DNA from: WHSW01 sp963740055
GTDB taxonomy: Bacteria > Actinomycetota > Thermoleophilia > Solirubrobacterales > 70-9
Direction: 5' to 3'
DNA: 64,000 nt
NCBI GenBank assembly: GCA_963740055.1
Contig: CAVUCL010000005.1
Span: forward strand, 961,022 to 1,025,021
Made by a program: the position numbers and the translations under genes. Below the pieces are notes generated by a model. The model had not been told where the DNA came from. It did no database searches and saw only the letters and a program-made list of their open reading frames with translations. Below are positions 1-7,966 of this stretch, piece after piece (the first letter of the stretch is position 1; each line of letters opens with the position of its first letter).

Positions 1-378
1 ATGGACCCCGAGGGGTACGTCTGGTACTCCGGCCGCGCCGACGACGTGATCATCGCCGCCGGCTACCGGATCGGCCCGTTCGAGGTCGAGTCCGCCTGCA
101 TCGAGCACCCGGCGGTCCGCGAGGCGGCCGCGGTCGCCTCGCCGGACGAGGTCAAGGGCAACGTGGTCAAGGCGTTCATCGTCCTCGCCGAGGGCAACCA
201 ACCCTCCGACGAGCTCGCCGACGAGATCAAGCAGTCGGTGCGCTCGTCGCTGAGCGCCTACGCCTACCCGCGGCGAATCGAGTTCGTCGACGAGCTGCCG
301 AAGACGCTGACCGGCAAGATCCGCCGGATCGAGCTGCGCGAGGCGGAGCGAAGCGAAGCCGAGCCGCGCCGCCGTTGA
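1..378 (+). CDS. Acyl-CoA synthetase (AMP-forming), C-terminal part
   Basis: Partial gene: it starts before the window and only the C-terminal lid of an ANL-superfamily acyl-CoA ligase is present. The enzyme would adenylate a carboxylic acid with ATP and pass it to CoA. Visible are the hinge region GRADDVI..GYRIGPFEVES (fragment residues 11-31) and PKTLTGKIRR (100-109), whose Lys106 matches the adenylation-step lysine of the family. GYRIGPFEVES resembles medium-chain (ACSM-like) members, but the substrate cannot be read. ATG at 1 is just the first in-frame codon. The last dozen codons, rich in Glu, Ser and Arg, fall inside a short dispersed repeat that recurs at 20100. Confidence 0.85.
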   Translation: MDPEGYVWYSGRADDVIIAAGYRIGPFEVESACIEHPAVREAAAVASPDEVKGNVVKAFIVLAEGNQPSDELADEIKQSVRSSLSAYAYPRRIEFVDELPKTLTGKIRRIELREAERSEAEPRRR

Positions 379-384
379 GGCGCC
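341..384 (+). repeat. Dispersed GGAGCGAAGCGAAGCC repeat, copy 1
   Basis: About 42 bases starting AGGCGGAGCGAAGCGAAGCC are nearly identical to 20100-20143, apart from a few substitutions and a one-base gap. Here the repeat supplies the last codons and stop of the acyl-CoA synthetase; the second copy lies just after a stop codon. A related GGCGGAGCGGGAGCAGGAGCGAAGCGC string follows at 392-420. It may be a REP-like element; function unknown. Confidence 0.6.
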
Positions 385-420
385 TTGTTCGAGGCGGAGC
401 GGGAGCAGGAGCGAAGCGCA

Positions 421-426
421 TAGGCT
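421..426 (+). promoter_or_regulatory. -10 element of leaderless promoter (TAGGCT)
   Basis: TAGGCT is followed by exactly 7 nt and then GTG 434, so transcription would begin at or next to the start codon. There is no Shine-Dalgarno sequence. The same TANNNT-7 nt-start spacing recurs at several other genes in the window. Confidence 0.6.
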
Positions 427-433
427 GGCGCTC

Positions 434-1336
434 GTGGCGACCAGCCCCGAGCAGGCCCTGCAGAAGATCGAGGCGCGCTACGGCTCGCACCCGCGCCACC
501 GCTCCCTGCACGCGAAGGGCCGCTTCTACCGCGCCAGCTTCACCGCCACCACCGAGGCCGCGACCCTGACCCGCGCCGCGCACATGAGCGGCGAGCCGGT
601 GACCGCGATCGTGCGCTTCTCGAACGGATCGGGCGACCCGACCGAGCCCGATTTCGCCCCCGACGTGCGCGGGCTCGCGGTCAGCTTCGTCCTCCCCGGC
701 GGCGAGCGCACCGACATCCTCGCCCAGACCCTGCCCCGGTTCCCGTTTCGCGACCAGGAGGGCTTCTTCGCCGCGCTCGCGGTCTCCGACCGCAGCCTCT
801 CCGCGCTCGCGAAGCTGCCCCTGTTCGCGCTTCGCCACCCGCGGGCGCTGCGCGCGCTGCCGGCCGCGAACCGGGAGCTCGATCGCCACGCCAGCTACGC
901 GGCGCGCACCTACTACCCCTTCCACGCGTTCAAGTGGCTCGACGCCTCCGGCGGCGAGCGCTTCGTCCGCTACCGCTGGCTGCCGACCATCTCCGAGCCC
1001 GACCTGAGCCGCGCCGAGGCCCGCCGCCGCGGCGCCGACTGGCTCCAGGACGAGCTCGCCGAGCGACTCGCGCGCGGCCCGGTGCGGATGCGGCTCGAGG
1101 TCCAGATCGCCGGCCCGGGCGACGATCCCGACGACCCGTCGGCCCAGTGGCCAGCCGAGCGCAGGCGGGTGATCGTCGGCGAGCTCGAGGTCAGCGGGCT
1201 CGACCCCGAAGCCGACGAGGGGATCGTCTTCGACCCGATGCGGCTCGTCGACGGGATCGAGGCCTCGCACGACCCGGCGCTTCGCTACCGGCCCGCGGTC
1301 TACGACCTCTCCCACACCCGGCGCACCGGATCCTGA
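434..1336 (+). CDS. Catalase-family heme peroxidase
   Basis: 300-aa protein of the small catalase-like (catalase-related peroxidase) group, much shorter than a 480-750 aa classical catalase. The conserved heme-pocket elements are visible: distal His26 in LHAKG, Asn64 in RFSNGSGDP, and the proximal Tyr290 in RPAVYDLSHTRR, which would ligate heme iron. It probably consumes hydrogen or organic peroxides; catalase versus peroxidase activity cannot be told. No signal peptide is evident, so it is presumably cytoplasmic. GTG 434 is chosen because it sits 7 nt after a TAGGCT box and starts the conserved domain. Confidence 0.85.
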   Translation: MATSPEQALQKIEARYGSHPRHRSLHAKGRFYRASFTATTEAATLTRAAHMSGEPVTAIVRFSNGSGDPTEPDFAPDVRGLAVSFVLPGGERTDILAQTLPRFPFRDQEGFFAALAVSDRSLSALAKLPLFALRHPRALRALPAANRELDRHASYAARTYYPFHAFKWLDASGGERFVRYRWLPTISEPDLSRAEARRRGADWLQDELAERLARGPVRMRLEVQIAGPGDDPDDPSAQWPAERRRVIVGELEVSGLDPEADEGIVFDPMRLVDGIEASHDPALRYRPAVYDLSHTRRTGS

Positions 1337-1368
1337 CGCCTGACGCGAACCGGCGCCGCCGGCGCGGG

Positions 1369-1374
1369 TACCGT
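1369..1374 (+). promoter_or_regulatory. -10 element of leaderless promoter (TACCGT)
   Basis: TACCGT lies 7 nt before ATG 1382 with no ribosome binding site between, matching the spacing upstream of 434, 3453, 16681, 17097, 34395 and 36103. Confidence 0.5.
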
Positions 1375-1381
1375 CCGCGGG

Positions 1382-2467
1382 ATGAGGGTCGGGCTCGTGC
1401 TCGGAGCGGGAGGCGTCCAGGGCGGCGCCTGGCTGACCGGCGGCCTCGACGCGCTCGCATCGCGGACCGGCTGGGATCCCGCGACCGCCGACATCGTCGT
1501 CGGCACCTCGGCCGGCTCGGTGATCGGCTCGCTCTGCGTCGCCGGGATCCCGCCCTGGTTCATGGTCGCGTTCTCCGCCGGCGAGAGCTTCGACGGCGTG
1601 GTCGACGCCCAGGGCCGGCCCGCCGCCGACGCCGACCGCTCGGCGGGCGCGCGCTTCCGCCTCGCCCGCGCCTGGCCGCCGATCGGCCCCGGCTCCTGGA
1701 GCCTGGCACTGCGCACCGTGCGCAACCCGCGTCGCTACACGGCCGGCGCCGCACTCGCCGGCTGGGCACCGCGGGGCTTCATCTCGACCGAGCCGCTGCG
1801 CGACGTGATCGAGCGCGTCGTCCCGAGCGGCTGGTCGGACCACCCGCGCCACTGGGTCGTCGCCTGCGACTACGCGACCGGCCGCCGGGTCGCGTTCGGC
1901 CGCGACGACGCCCCGGAGGCGGACCTGGCCGACGCGGTCGCCGCCTCGTGTGCGATCCCGGGCTTCTACCACCCGGTCGAGATCGCCGGCCACCGCTACG
2001 TCGACGGCGGCATCTACTCGACCTCGAACCTCGACCTCGTCCGCGATCGCGAGCTCGACCTCGTGATCTGCCTCAACCCGACCTCGTCCCTGCACCCGAC
2101 CCGCGCCTGGAACCCGGCCGAGCGGCTGGCTCGCCTGTTTCGCGACGCCTCCGGGCGCCGGCTCGGCAGCGAGGCGAAGAAGCTGCGCGCCCAGGGAACG
2201 GAGGTCGTCCTGATCCAGCCGACCGCCGACGACCTCGCCTCGATGGGCCCGAACCTGATGAGCCGCAGAGATCGAAACCCGGTGATCGAGACCGCGCGGC
2301 GCACGGTCGGCGAGCAGCTCGAGCTCGCGGTCAATCGCGAGCTGCTCGACGGTCTGCCGGCGGGCGACGAACGCCGCGTGCGCCGGCCCGAGGGCGGGCC
2401 GGGCAGCTGGCCGGACCTGAACGAGATCCGCTCGCTCACCCGCGAGCACTTCGCCGCGGCGGACTGA
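1382..2467 (+). CDS. Patatin-like phospholipase
   Basis: 361-aa lipid acyl hydrolase of the patatin/RssA family. The oxyanion-hole loop LGAGGVQGG is at residues 7-15, the nucleophile elbow GTSAG at 41-45 (Ser43), and the catalytic-dyad Asp208 lies in YVDGGIYS. These three motifs in order are diagnostic. No signal peptide or membrane segment is seen, so it probably acts on membrane lipids from the cytoplasm. It has its own leaderless promoter and may be monocistronic. Substrate unknown. Confidence 0.9.
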   Translation: MRVGLVLGAGGVQGGAWLTGGLDALASRTGWDPATADIVVGTSAGSVIGSLCVAGIPPWFMVAFSAGESFDGVVDAQGRPAADADRSAGARFRLARAWPPIGPGSWSLALRTVRNPRRYTAGAALAGWAPRGFISTEPLRDVIERVVPSGWSDHPRHWVVACDYATGRRVAFGRDDAPEADLADAVAASCAIPGFYHPVEIAGHRYVDGGIYSTSNLDLVRDRELDLVICLNPTSSLHPTRAWNPAERLARLFRDASGRRLGSEAKKLRAQGTEVVLIQPTADDLASMGPNLMSRRDRNPVIETARRTVGEQLELAVNRELLDGLPAGDERRVRRPEGGPGSWPDLNEIRSLTREHFAAAD

Positions 2468-2471
2468 GCCG

Positions 2472-3374
2472 CTAAGCCGGCGCCGCGACCCGCGCCCGGC
2501 GCGCGTTCGCGTCGATCTCGCTGGCGATCCGCTCGTGCAGGGCCGGCGGCAGGTCGTGGCCCATGCCCTCGAGCAGGCACAACCGCGCGCCCGGGATCGC
2601 CCGCGCGGTCGCCCTGCCGGCGACCGGACGCACGAGCGGGTCGGAGTCGCCGTGGATCACGAGCGCCGGCAGGTCGAGCTCGCGCAGGCGCGCGGTCCGG
2701 TCGCTCGCGCAGGTGATCGCGTGCAGCTGGCGGGCGACACCGGGCGGGTGGAAGGCGCGGTCGTAGGCGGCGAGCGCCATCGCGCGGAAGCGCTCCTCGT
2801 CGATCGGGTAGGCGGGCGAGCCGATCACCCTGAACGTGGTCACCGCCTGCTCGGCGTACGCGTCGCGGTCGCGGGCCGGCTTCGCCATCAGGGTGCCGAA
2901 TGCCTTCAGCCGCGGAAGCCCGTGGCGGCGGCTGCCGGTCGTCGACATGATCGAGGTCAGCGACGCGACGCGATCGCGGTGGCCGATCGCGACCACCTGG
3001 GCGATCATCCCGCCCATCGAGGCGCCGACGACGTGCGCGCGCTCGATCTCGAGCGCATCGAGCAGCGCGATCGAGTCGGCGGCCATGTCGCGCAGCGTGT
3101 ACGCGGGACGGCCGCGTCCGAGCAACATCGCGGCCGTACCCGGGACTCCGGCCTCGTCGATCTTGCTCGAGCGCCCGACGTCGCGGTTGTCGAAGCGGAT
3201 CACGCGGTAACCGCGGTCGCCGAGCAGCTCGCAGAGGTCCTCGTCCCAGTGGATCATCTGCGTCGCCAGGCCCATGATCAGCAGGACCGGCTCGCCGGCG
3301 GGGTCGCCGAGCTCGTCGTAGGCGATCTCGATCCCGTTCGCGCGCGCGGTTCGCTCGCGTGTCTCGATGCTCAC
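2472..3374 (-). CDS. Alpha/beta hydrolase
   Basis: 300-aa alpha/beta-hydrolase fold enzyme. The nucleophile elbow is GASMGG (Ser119); the acid is in HGDSDPLV and the catalytic His in GMGHDLPP near the C terminus. It resembles the esterase, aclacinomycin methylesterase or haloalkane-dehalogenase-like branch, but the substrate cannot be inferred. GTG 3374 is preferred over longer upstream starts because a TACCCT box sits 7 nt before it and conserved sequence begins there. It is divergent from the M36 protease, with 78 nt between starts, and converges with the patatin gene. Confidence 0.85.
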   Translation of the reverse strand: MSIETRERTARANGIEIAYDELGDPAGEPVLLIMGLATQMIHWDEDLCELLGDRGYRVIRFDNRDVGRSSKIDEAGVPGTAAMLLGRGRPAYTLRDMAADSIALLDALEIERAHVVGASMGGMIAQVVAIGHRDRVASLTSIMSTTGSRRHGLPRLKAFGTLMAKPARDRDAYAEQAVTTFRVIGSPAYPIDEERFRAMALAAYDRAFHPPGVARQLHAITCASDRTARLRELDLPALVIHGDSDPLVRPVAGRATARAIPGARLCLLEGMGHDLPPALHERIASEIDANARRARVAAPA

Positions 3375-3381
3375 CGCGCGG

Positions 3382-3445
3382 AGGGTACTTCGCGGCCAGT
3401 CGAAACCTTCGAACGGCTTGCGCACCGCCGGATCGCGTCTAGGGT
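3382..3445. promoter_or_regulatory. Divergent pair of leaderless promoters
   Basis: On the minus strand TACCCT (3387-3382) is 7 nt before GTG 3374; on the plus strand TAGGGT (3440-3445) is 7 nt before ATG 3453. A TTGCGC hexamer at 3418-3423, 16 nt from the plus -10, could be its -35. Both hydrolytic genes thus appear to be transcribed leaderless from one short intergenic region. Confidence 0.55.
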
Positions 3446-3452
3446 TGGCGCG

Positions 3453-6400
3453 ATGCGACCGGCGGGGACCAGCGCGACGGTGACCGCGGCCCTGTCCGTC
3501 GCGGTCGCCTTGCTGCTCGGCGGCGCCACTCCCGCGGGTGCCGTGGTCGAGCCGACCAGCCCGCCGCTGCCCGACTTCGACGTCCGCGAGGCGACGAAGC
3601 CGGCCCCGGCGCAGCAGCGAGAGCTGGTCCGCCTCGCGGGCGAGCTCGGGCCGCGCTCGTTCGCCGACCTCGAGCCGCGGACCGGCGGGCTCGCGTTCCT
3701 GGGCACCACCGGCGGCTACCTCGCCGAGCCCGATCGCGACGGTCGCCGAGCGACCGCGCTCGACTACGTGACCGACCGGCGCCGGGCGTTCGGGCTCGAT
3801 CGCGAGGACGTGGCCGCGCTCGTGCCGGCGACGGCGGCGACCTCCCACGGTGGCGTCCGCCACCTCACCTGGACCCAGCGCGACCGCGGCATCGACTCCT
3901 ACGACACCTACCTGAAGGCGAACCTGACCGCGGACGGCGAGCTGATCAACCTCAGCGGCGCGCCGGCTGCCGACTTCCGCCTCCCGAGCGCCGAGCCGCG
4001 GATCGGCGCCGAGCGCGCGCTCGCGATCGCCGCCGCCGAGGTCGACGCCGCCGAGCGCGATCCGCGGGCGAGCGCGGAGCTGACCGGCTTCGTCACCGAG
4101 TCCGGCACCCGCCTCGCCTGGCGCACCCAGGTCCGCGACGCCAACTCATACCTCTACGAGGTCGTCGTCGACGCGGGCAGCGGGCAGGCGCTCGCCCGGC
4201 GCTCGCTGACCCGGTTCGCCGACGAGGCGCTCGTCTACGACAACCACCCAGACCAGACCGAGACGCCGTTGACCGTCGACCTCGGCGCCGACGCGACCTG
4301 GATCAACCGCTCGGACAGCGGCACGAAGCTGCGCGGCAACAACGCCCACGCCTACTCGCGGATCGCCGGCGTGCAGGAGGAGGTGCAGCAGGACGCCGGC
4401 GGCGACTGGACGTTCCCGTTCAGCTTCTTCACCCAGACCGGCTGCCCGGCGTTCGGCTGCACCTGGGACCACGACCCCGCGGGCAGCGACACGACGACCA
4501 ACGCCGACGCCTCGACGACGAACCTCTTCTACCTCGTCAATCGCTTCCACGACCACCTGCTGGCGCCGCCGATCGGCTTCGACGAGGCGTCGGGCAACTT
4601 CGAGCACGTGAACTCGAGCGGCGAAGGTGTCGGCGGCGACGCGATGACCGCCGAGGCGAGCTTCAGTGCCAGCAACACGGATCAGGCGTTCTTCGCCGGC
4701 GACGGGGTCGACGGCAACGACGCCGGCTCGTTCTTCCTCCTCGGCCGCTTCTTCGGCGGCTACGAGGTCAACCTCGCCGACGCCGCCGACGTCGTCTACC
4801 ACGAGTACACGCACGGGCTCACGGCCCGCCTGCTCAGTCCCGGGGTCCAGGGCGCATATCAATCGGTGGCGATGGGCGAGGGCTGGTCGGACTGGTTCGC
4901 GCTCGACCTGCTCGTCGCCGACGGCGAGCTCGCCGACACCGCGGCGCCGGCGGAGGTCTTTCTCGGCGCCTACCTGAACGACGGCTCCCCGCCCTCGAAC
5001 CGGCCCGGGATCCGAGCGCAGGCGATCGACTGTCCGGTCGGCGCCGACGCCGCCTGCCCGGCCCCGAACGCCGCCGCCGGGGCGGGCGGGCTCACCTACG
5101 GCGACCTCGGCAAGGTGATCGGCGCCCCCGAGGTCCACGCCGACGGGGAGATCTGGGCGCAGACGCTCTGGGACCTGCGCGACGAGGTCGGGGTCGAAAA
5201 CGCGCGCGCGCTGGTCAGCGGCGGGATCAGGCTGGCGCCCTCCAGCCCCGGGTTCCTCGACATGCGCGACGCGATCCTGCAGAGCGCCCGGGCGCAGGAG
5301 CTGCCGACGGCGCCGATCTGGGAGGTCTTCGCCGGACGCGGGATGGGCTTCGGCGCGGCCGACGGCGGCGGCTCGAACGCGACCGCGGCCAGCGACGACT
5401 TCACCGTTCCCGACCCGCTGATGCACGCCGGCAGCTCGTTCTCGGACCCGGCGCCGCTCGGCGACGACGACGGCTACGCCGACGCCGGCGAGACCCTGCG
5501 GGTGCGGGCGACGCTCGAGAACACGGCCGACGACGTGATCGCCGGCGCCGCGGCGACGATGTCGAGCCCGACCCCGGGCGTCGTGGTCGGCGACGCGGAC
5601 GCGGGCTGGCCCTCGATCGCCGCCGGCGCCGCGGCCGCCAACGACCCCCCGTTCGCGGCGACGATCCCGCAGTCGCAGGGATGCGGGAGCGCGGTGCGCT
5701 TCGACTTCGACGGCACCGCACCCTCCCCCGCGCCGTCGTTCGAGCCACTCGGGTTGACCGTCGGCAGCCCGGTGTTCACCGCCAGCGCCGACCCGGCCCT
5801 GCCGGTCGCGATCCCCGATCCGGGCACGGTCGAGTCGGTCCACTCCGAGCTCGCGCCGGGCACGGTCAGCGACCTCGACCTGCGCATCGACCGCCTCGAT
5901 CACACAGCCGTCGGCGACCTCGAGCTCACCCTCACGCACGGCGCGACCACGATCACGCTGATGAGCCGGCCAGGCCCCGGCGCCTTCGGGGCCTTCGGCA
6001 ACAACTTCGACGACCTGGTGCTCGACGACGAGGCGGCGGAGCCGATCGCGACCCTGCCGCAGCAGAGCCCGCCAAGCGGATACAGCGGCAGGTTCAGGCC
6101 CGACGAGGCGCTGAGCGCCTTCGACGGCGACTCCGCCGCCGGCGAGTGGACGCTCGAGCTCACCGACGCCGGCGGCGGCGACGCGGGGACGCTCCACGCC
6201 TGGGCGCTCAGCCCCGCCCTCGACTGCGCGGGCGCCGGCGGGCCGGGCACGACCCCGCCGGACACCACCGCGCCCGACACCAAGATCCTCTCGGGCCCGA
6301 AGCGAACGAAGAAGCCGAAGGCGAAGTTCCGCTTCGAGGCGGACGAGGCCGGCGCGAGCTTCGAGTGCCGGCTCAAGGGCAGGAGGGCGAAGAAGCGCCT

Positions 6401-6551
6401 GCGCCGGTTCGATGCCTGCGAGCCGCCGCGCCGCTACCGGAAGCTGAAGCCGGGGCGCTACAAGTTCGCGGTCCGCGCGATCGACGCGGCCGGCAACGTC
6501 GATCCGACACCGGCGAAGCGCAAGCTCAAGGTGCTCAGCCGGCGTCGCTGA
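3453..6551 (+). CDS. Secreted M36 (fungalysin-type) zinc metalloprotease with P domain
   Basis: 1032-aa secreted protease. A signal peptide (residues 1-30, Ala-rich core ending PAGA) is followed by an FTP/propeptide region, then the M36 catalytic domain with HEYTH at 450-454 and GEGWSD (Glu476) as the third zinc ligand. After this comes a proprotein-convertase-type P domain (roughly 790-925, with LTHGATTITLMSRPG and GAFGNNFDD) and a basic C-terminal Ig-like module starting at DTTAPDTKI. The tail is of the type appended to many secreted Thermoleophilia proteins. It likely degrades external protein. ATG 3453 is chosen because the signal peptide begins there and TAGGGT lies 7 nt upstream; the open frame extends further 5' only as shadow of the divergent gene. 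Confidence 0.92.
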   Translation: MRPAGTSATVTAALSVAVALLLGGATPAGAVVEPTSPPLPDFDVREATKPAPAQQRELVRLAGELGPRSFADLEPRTGGLAFLGTTGGYLAEPDRDGRRATALDYVTDRRRAFGLDREDVAALVPATAATSHGGVRHLTWTQRDRGIDSYDTYLKANLTADGELINLSGAPAADFRLPSAEPRIGAERALAIAAAEVDAAERDPRASAELTGFVTESGTRLAWRTQVRDANSYLYEVVVDAGSGQALARRSLTRFADEALVYDNHPDQTETPLTVDLGADATWINRSDSGTKLRGNNAHAYSRIAGVQEEVQQDAGGDWTFPFSFFTQTGCPAFGCTWDHDPAGSDTTTNADASTTNLFYLVNRFHDHLLAPPIGFDEASGNFEHVNSSGEGVGGDAMTAEASFSASNTDQAFFAGDGVDGNDAGSFFLLGRFFGGYEVNLADAADVVYHEYTHGLTARLLSPGVQGAYQSVAMGEGWSDWFALDLLVADGELADTAAPAEVFLGAYLNDGSPPSNRPGIRAQAIDCPVGADAACPAPNAAAGAGGLTYGDLGKVIGAPEVHADGEIWAQTLWDLRDEVGVENARALVSGGIRLAPSSPGFLDMRDAILQSARAQELPTAPIWEVFAGRGMGFGAADGGGSNATAASDDFTVPDPLMHAGSSFSDPAPLGDDDGYADAGETLRVRATLENTADDVIAGAAATMSSPTPGVVVGDADAGWPSIAAGAAAANDPPFAATIPQSQGCGSAVRFDFDGTAPSPAPSFEPLGLTVGSPVFTASADPALPVAIPDPGTVESVHSELAPGTVSDLDLRIDRLDHTAVGDLELTLTHGATTITLMSRPGPGAFGAFGNNFDDLVLDDEAAEPIATLPQQSPPSGYSGRFRPDEALSAFDGDSAAGEWTLELTDAGGGDAGTLHAWALSPALDCAGAGGPGTTPPDTTAPDTKILSGPKRTKKPKAKFRFEADEAGASFECRLKGRRAKKRLRRFDACEPPRRYRKLKPGRYKFAVRAIDAAGNVDPTPAKRKLKVLSRRR

Positions 6552-6573
6552 GCGCGTCGCCGGCGACGCCGAG

Positions 6574-7321
6574 GTGGACGGTCCCGAGAAGCTTCGCCTC
6601 GAGGCCGCTCGCGCGGGCGGTCGCCGGCGTCTACCGCCGCCAGCTCGCGACCCTGCTGGCGGGCGGCCTGGTGATCTTCGCCCCGCTGGGGGCGATCGAG
6701 CTCGCCGACGAGGCGATCCGCGACGCGGTCGAGGGCGCGACCGACTCGCTCTCGGTGATCGAGACGATCGCCGCCGCGATCGGCCACAGCGGCGCCGGGC
6801 TGCTCGGCGACGTCCTCTACACCGGCTTCGTCGCCGGCGCGGTGCTCGCCGACCGCGAGCGGCGGGCCGCCTCGTTGCGGGCGATCGCCCGCGGGCTGCC
6901 ATACCGGCCGCTGATCCTCGCCGACCTGCTCTACGCCGCCGTCGTCGTCGCCGGGCTGCTCCTGCTCGTCGTCCCCGGCGTGCTGGCGCTGGCCTGGTTC
7001 GCGCTCGTGCCGGCGGCGATCGAGGTCGAGCGGCTCGGCGTCCGGGCGGCGTTCGAGCGCAGCCGCGCCCTCGTCCGCGGCTCGGCCCTGCGGGTGCTGG
7101 CGGTGATCGTGCCCGCGCTCGCGATCGAGTCCGGGCTCGGCTCGGCGATCGAGCACGGGGTCGCGGAGCTCAGCGGCGGCGACCTAGGCGGTCAGTGGCT
7201 CGGCGGCGTCGCCGCGAACCTGGTCACGGCGCCGTTCTACGCGCTCGCGATCGTGCTCGCCTTCTACGAGCTGCGACGCCTTCGCGACCCGGAGCCCGCG
7301 CCTGCCAAGCTTCGTCGGTGA
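6574..7321 (+). pseudogene. Polytopic membrane protein, frameshifted near its start
   Basis: About 248 aa with several hydrophobic helices (LLAGGLVIFAPLGAIELA, ADLLYAAVVVAGLLLLVVPG) and the motif RALVRGSALRVLAVIV. It resembles the membrane domain accompanying glycerophosphodiesterases, but this is a weak match. The conserved frame has no ATG, GTG or TTG before the first helix. GTG 6574 in the neighbouring frame would connect to it through one extra base near 6600, and the length (748 nt) then becomes a whole number of codons. Its TGA overlaps the GTG of the LmeA-like gene (GTGA), so the two are probably co-transcribed after the M36 gene. Function unknown. Confidence 0.6.
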
Positions 7322-7932
7322 GGCGCTGGGGATTGATCGTCGCCGGGGCGGCCGTGTTCGTCCTCGTCGCGAGCCAGCTGTTGGTCCCGACCCTGGGCGA
7401 GCGCGCGGTCGCCGACCGGCTGACCGAGAACGGCGGCTCGGCCGAGGTCGAGCTCGGGGCGGTGCCGGCGCTGCGGCTGCTGTTCGGCGACGGCGAGCGG
7501 CTCGAGGTCAGCGCCCGCGACCTCGAGCTCGACCTCGACCAGCCCGAGCCCGTCCTCGATCGGCTCGACGGCTTCACCCGGGTCGCGATCGCGATCGAGA
7601 GCTCGGTCGCGGGGCCGTTCGAGCTCGACAGCTTCGAGCTCAGCCGCGACGGGGACGGCCCCTACCGGCTCGTCTCCGAGGGCCGGACCACGGCCTCGGC
7701 GCTCGCCGACTACGGGCTCGAGAGCGTCGAGATCCCGGGTGGCTCGTTCGCCGGCGCGATCCTCGACCAGCTCTTCGGCGAGGCCGACCAGAGCATCCCG
7801 CTCGAGCTCGACATGCTGCTGCGCAGCGCCGACGGGCGGATCGAGGTCGTCTCCGGCGAAGGCAGCGTCGCCGGGTTCGACACCGGCCCGCTGGCGCAGC
7901 TGATCGCCGCGGCGATCGTCGCCCGGCTCTGA
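7318..7932 (+). CDS. LmeA-family (DUF2993) phospholipid-binding protein
   Basis: 204 aa. An N-terminal membrane anchor or signal segment (GLIVAGAAVFVLVASQLLVP) is followed by the DUF2993 pattern AVADRLTENGGSAEVELGAVPALRLLFGDG with repeated beta-strand Val/Leu-Asp-Leu motifs. Mycobacterial LmeA of this family is a periplasmic lipid-binding protein needed for lipomannan maturation; a similar cell-envelope lipid role here is inference. GTG 7318 overlaps the previous stop (GTGA), indicating translational coupling. Confidence 0.75.
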   Translation: MRRWGLIVAGAAVFVLVASQLLVPTLGERAVADRLTENGGSAEVELGAVPALRLLFGDGERLEVSARDLELDLDQPEPVLDRLDGFTRVAIAIESSVAGPFELDSFELSRDGDGPYRLVSEGRTTASALADYGLESVEIPGGSFAGAILDQLFGEADQSIPLELDMLLRSADGRIEVVSGEGSVAGFDTGPLAQLIAAAIVARL

Positions 7933-7940
7933 GCGCCCGC

Positions 7941-7956
7941 CCCGGGCCGCCCCGGG
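7941..7956. terminator. GC-rich hairpin between convergent genes
   Basis: CCCGGG-CCGC-CCCGGG lies between two convergent stop codons (7932 plus, 7967 minus) and can form a 6-bp stem. CCCGGGCCGC is also tandemly repeated at 7941-7960. There is no T tract, so efficiency is uncertain. Confidence 0.4.
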
Positions 7957-7966
7957 CCGCCGTGGC

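Noticed and set aside
4146..6902. 918-codon minus-strand open frame opposite the M36 protease
   Set aside because: Arg/Ala/Gly-rich shadow with no domain, opposite a clear protease; a product of GC bias.
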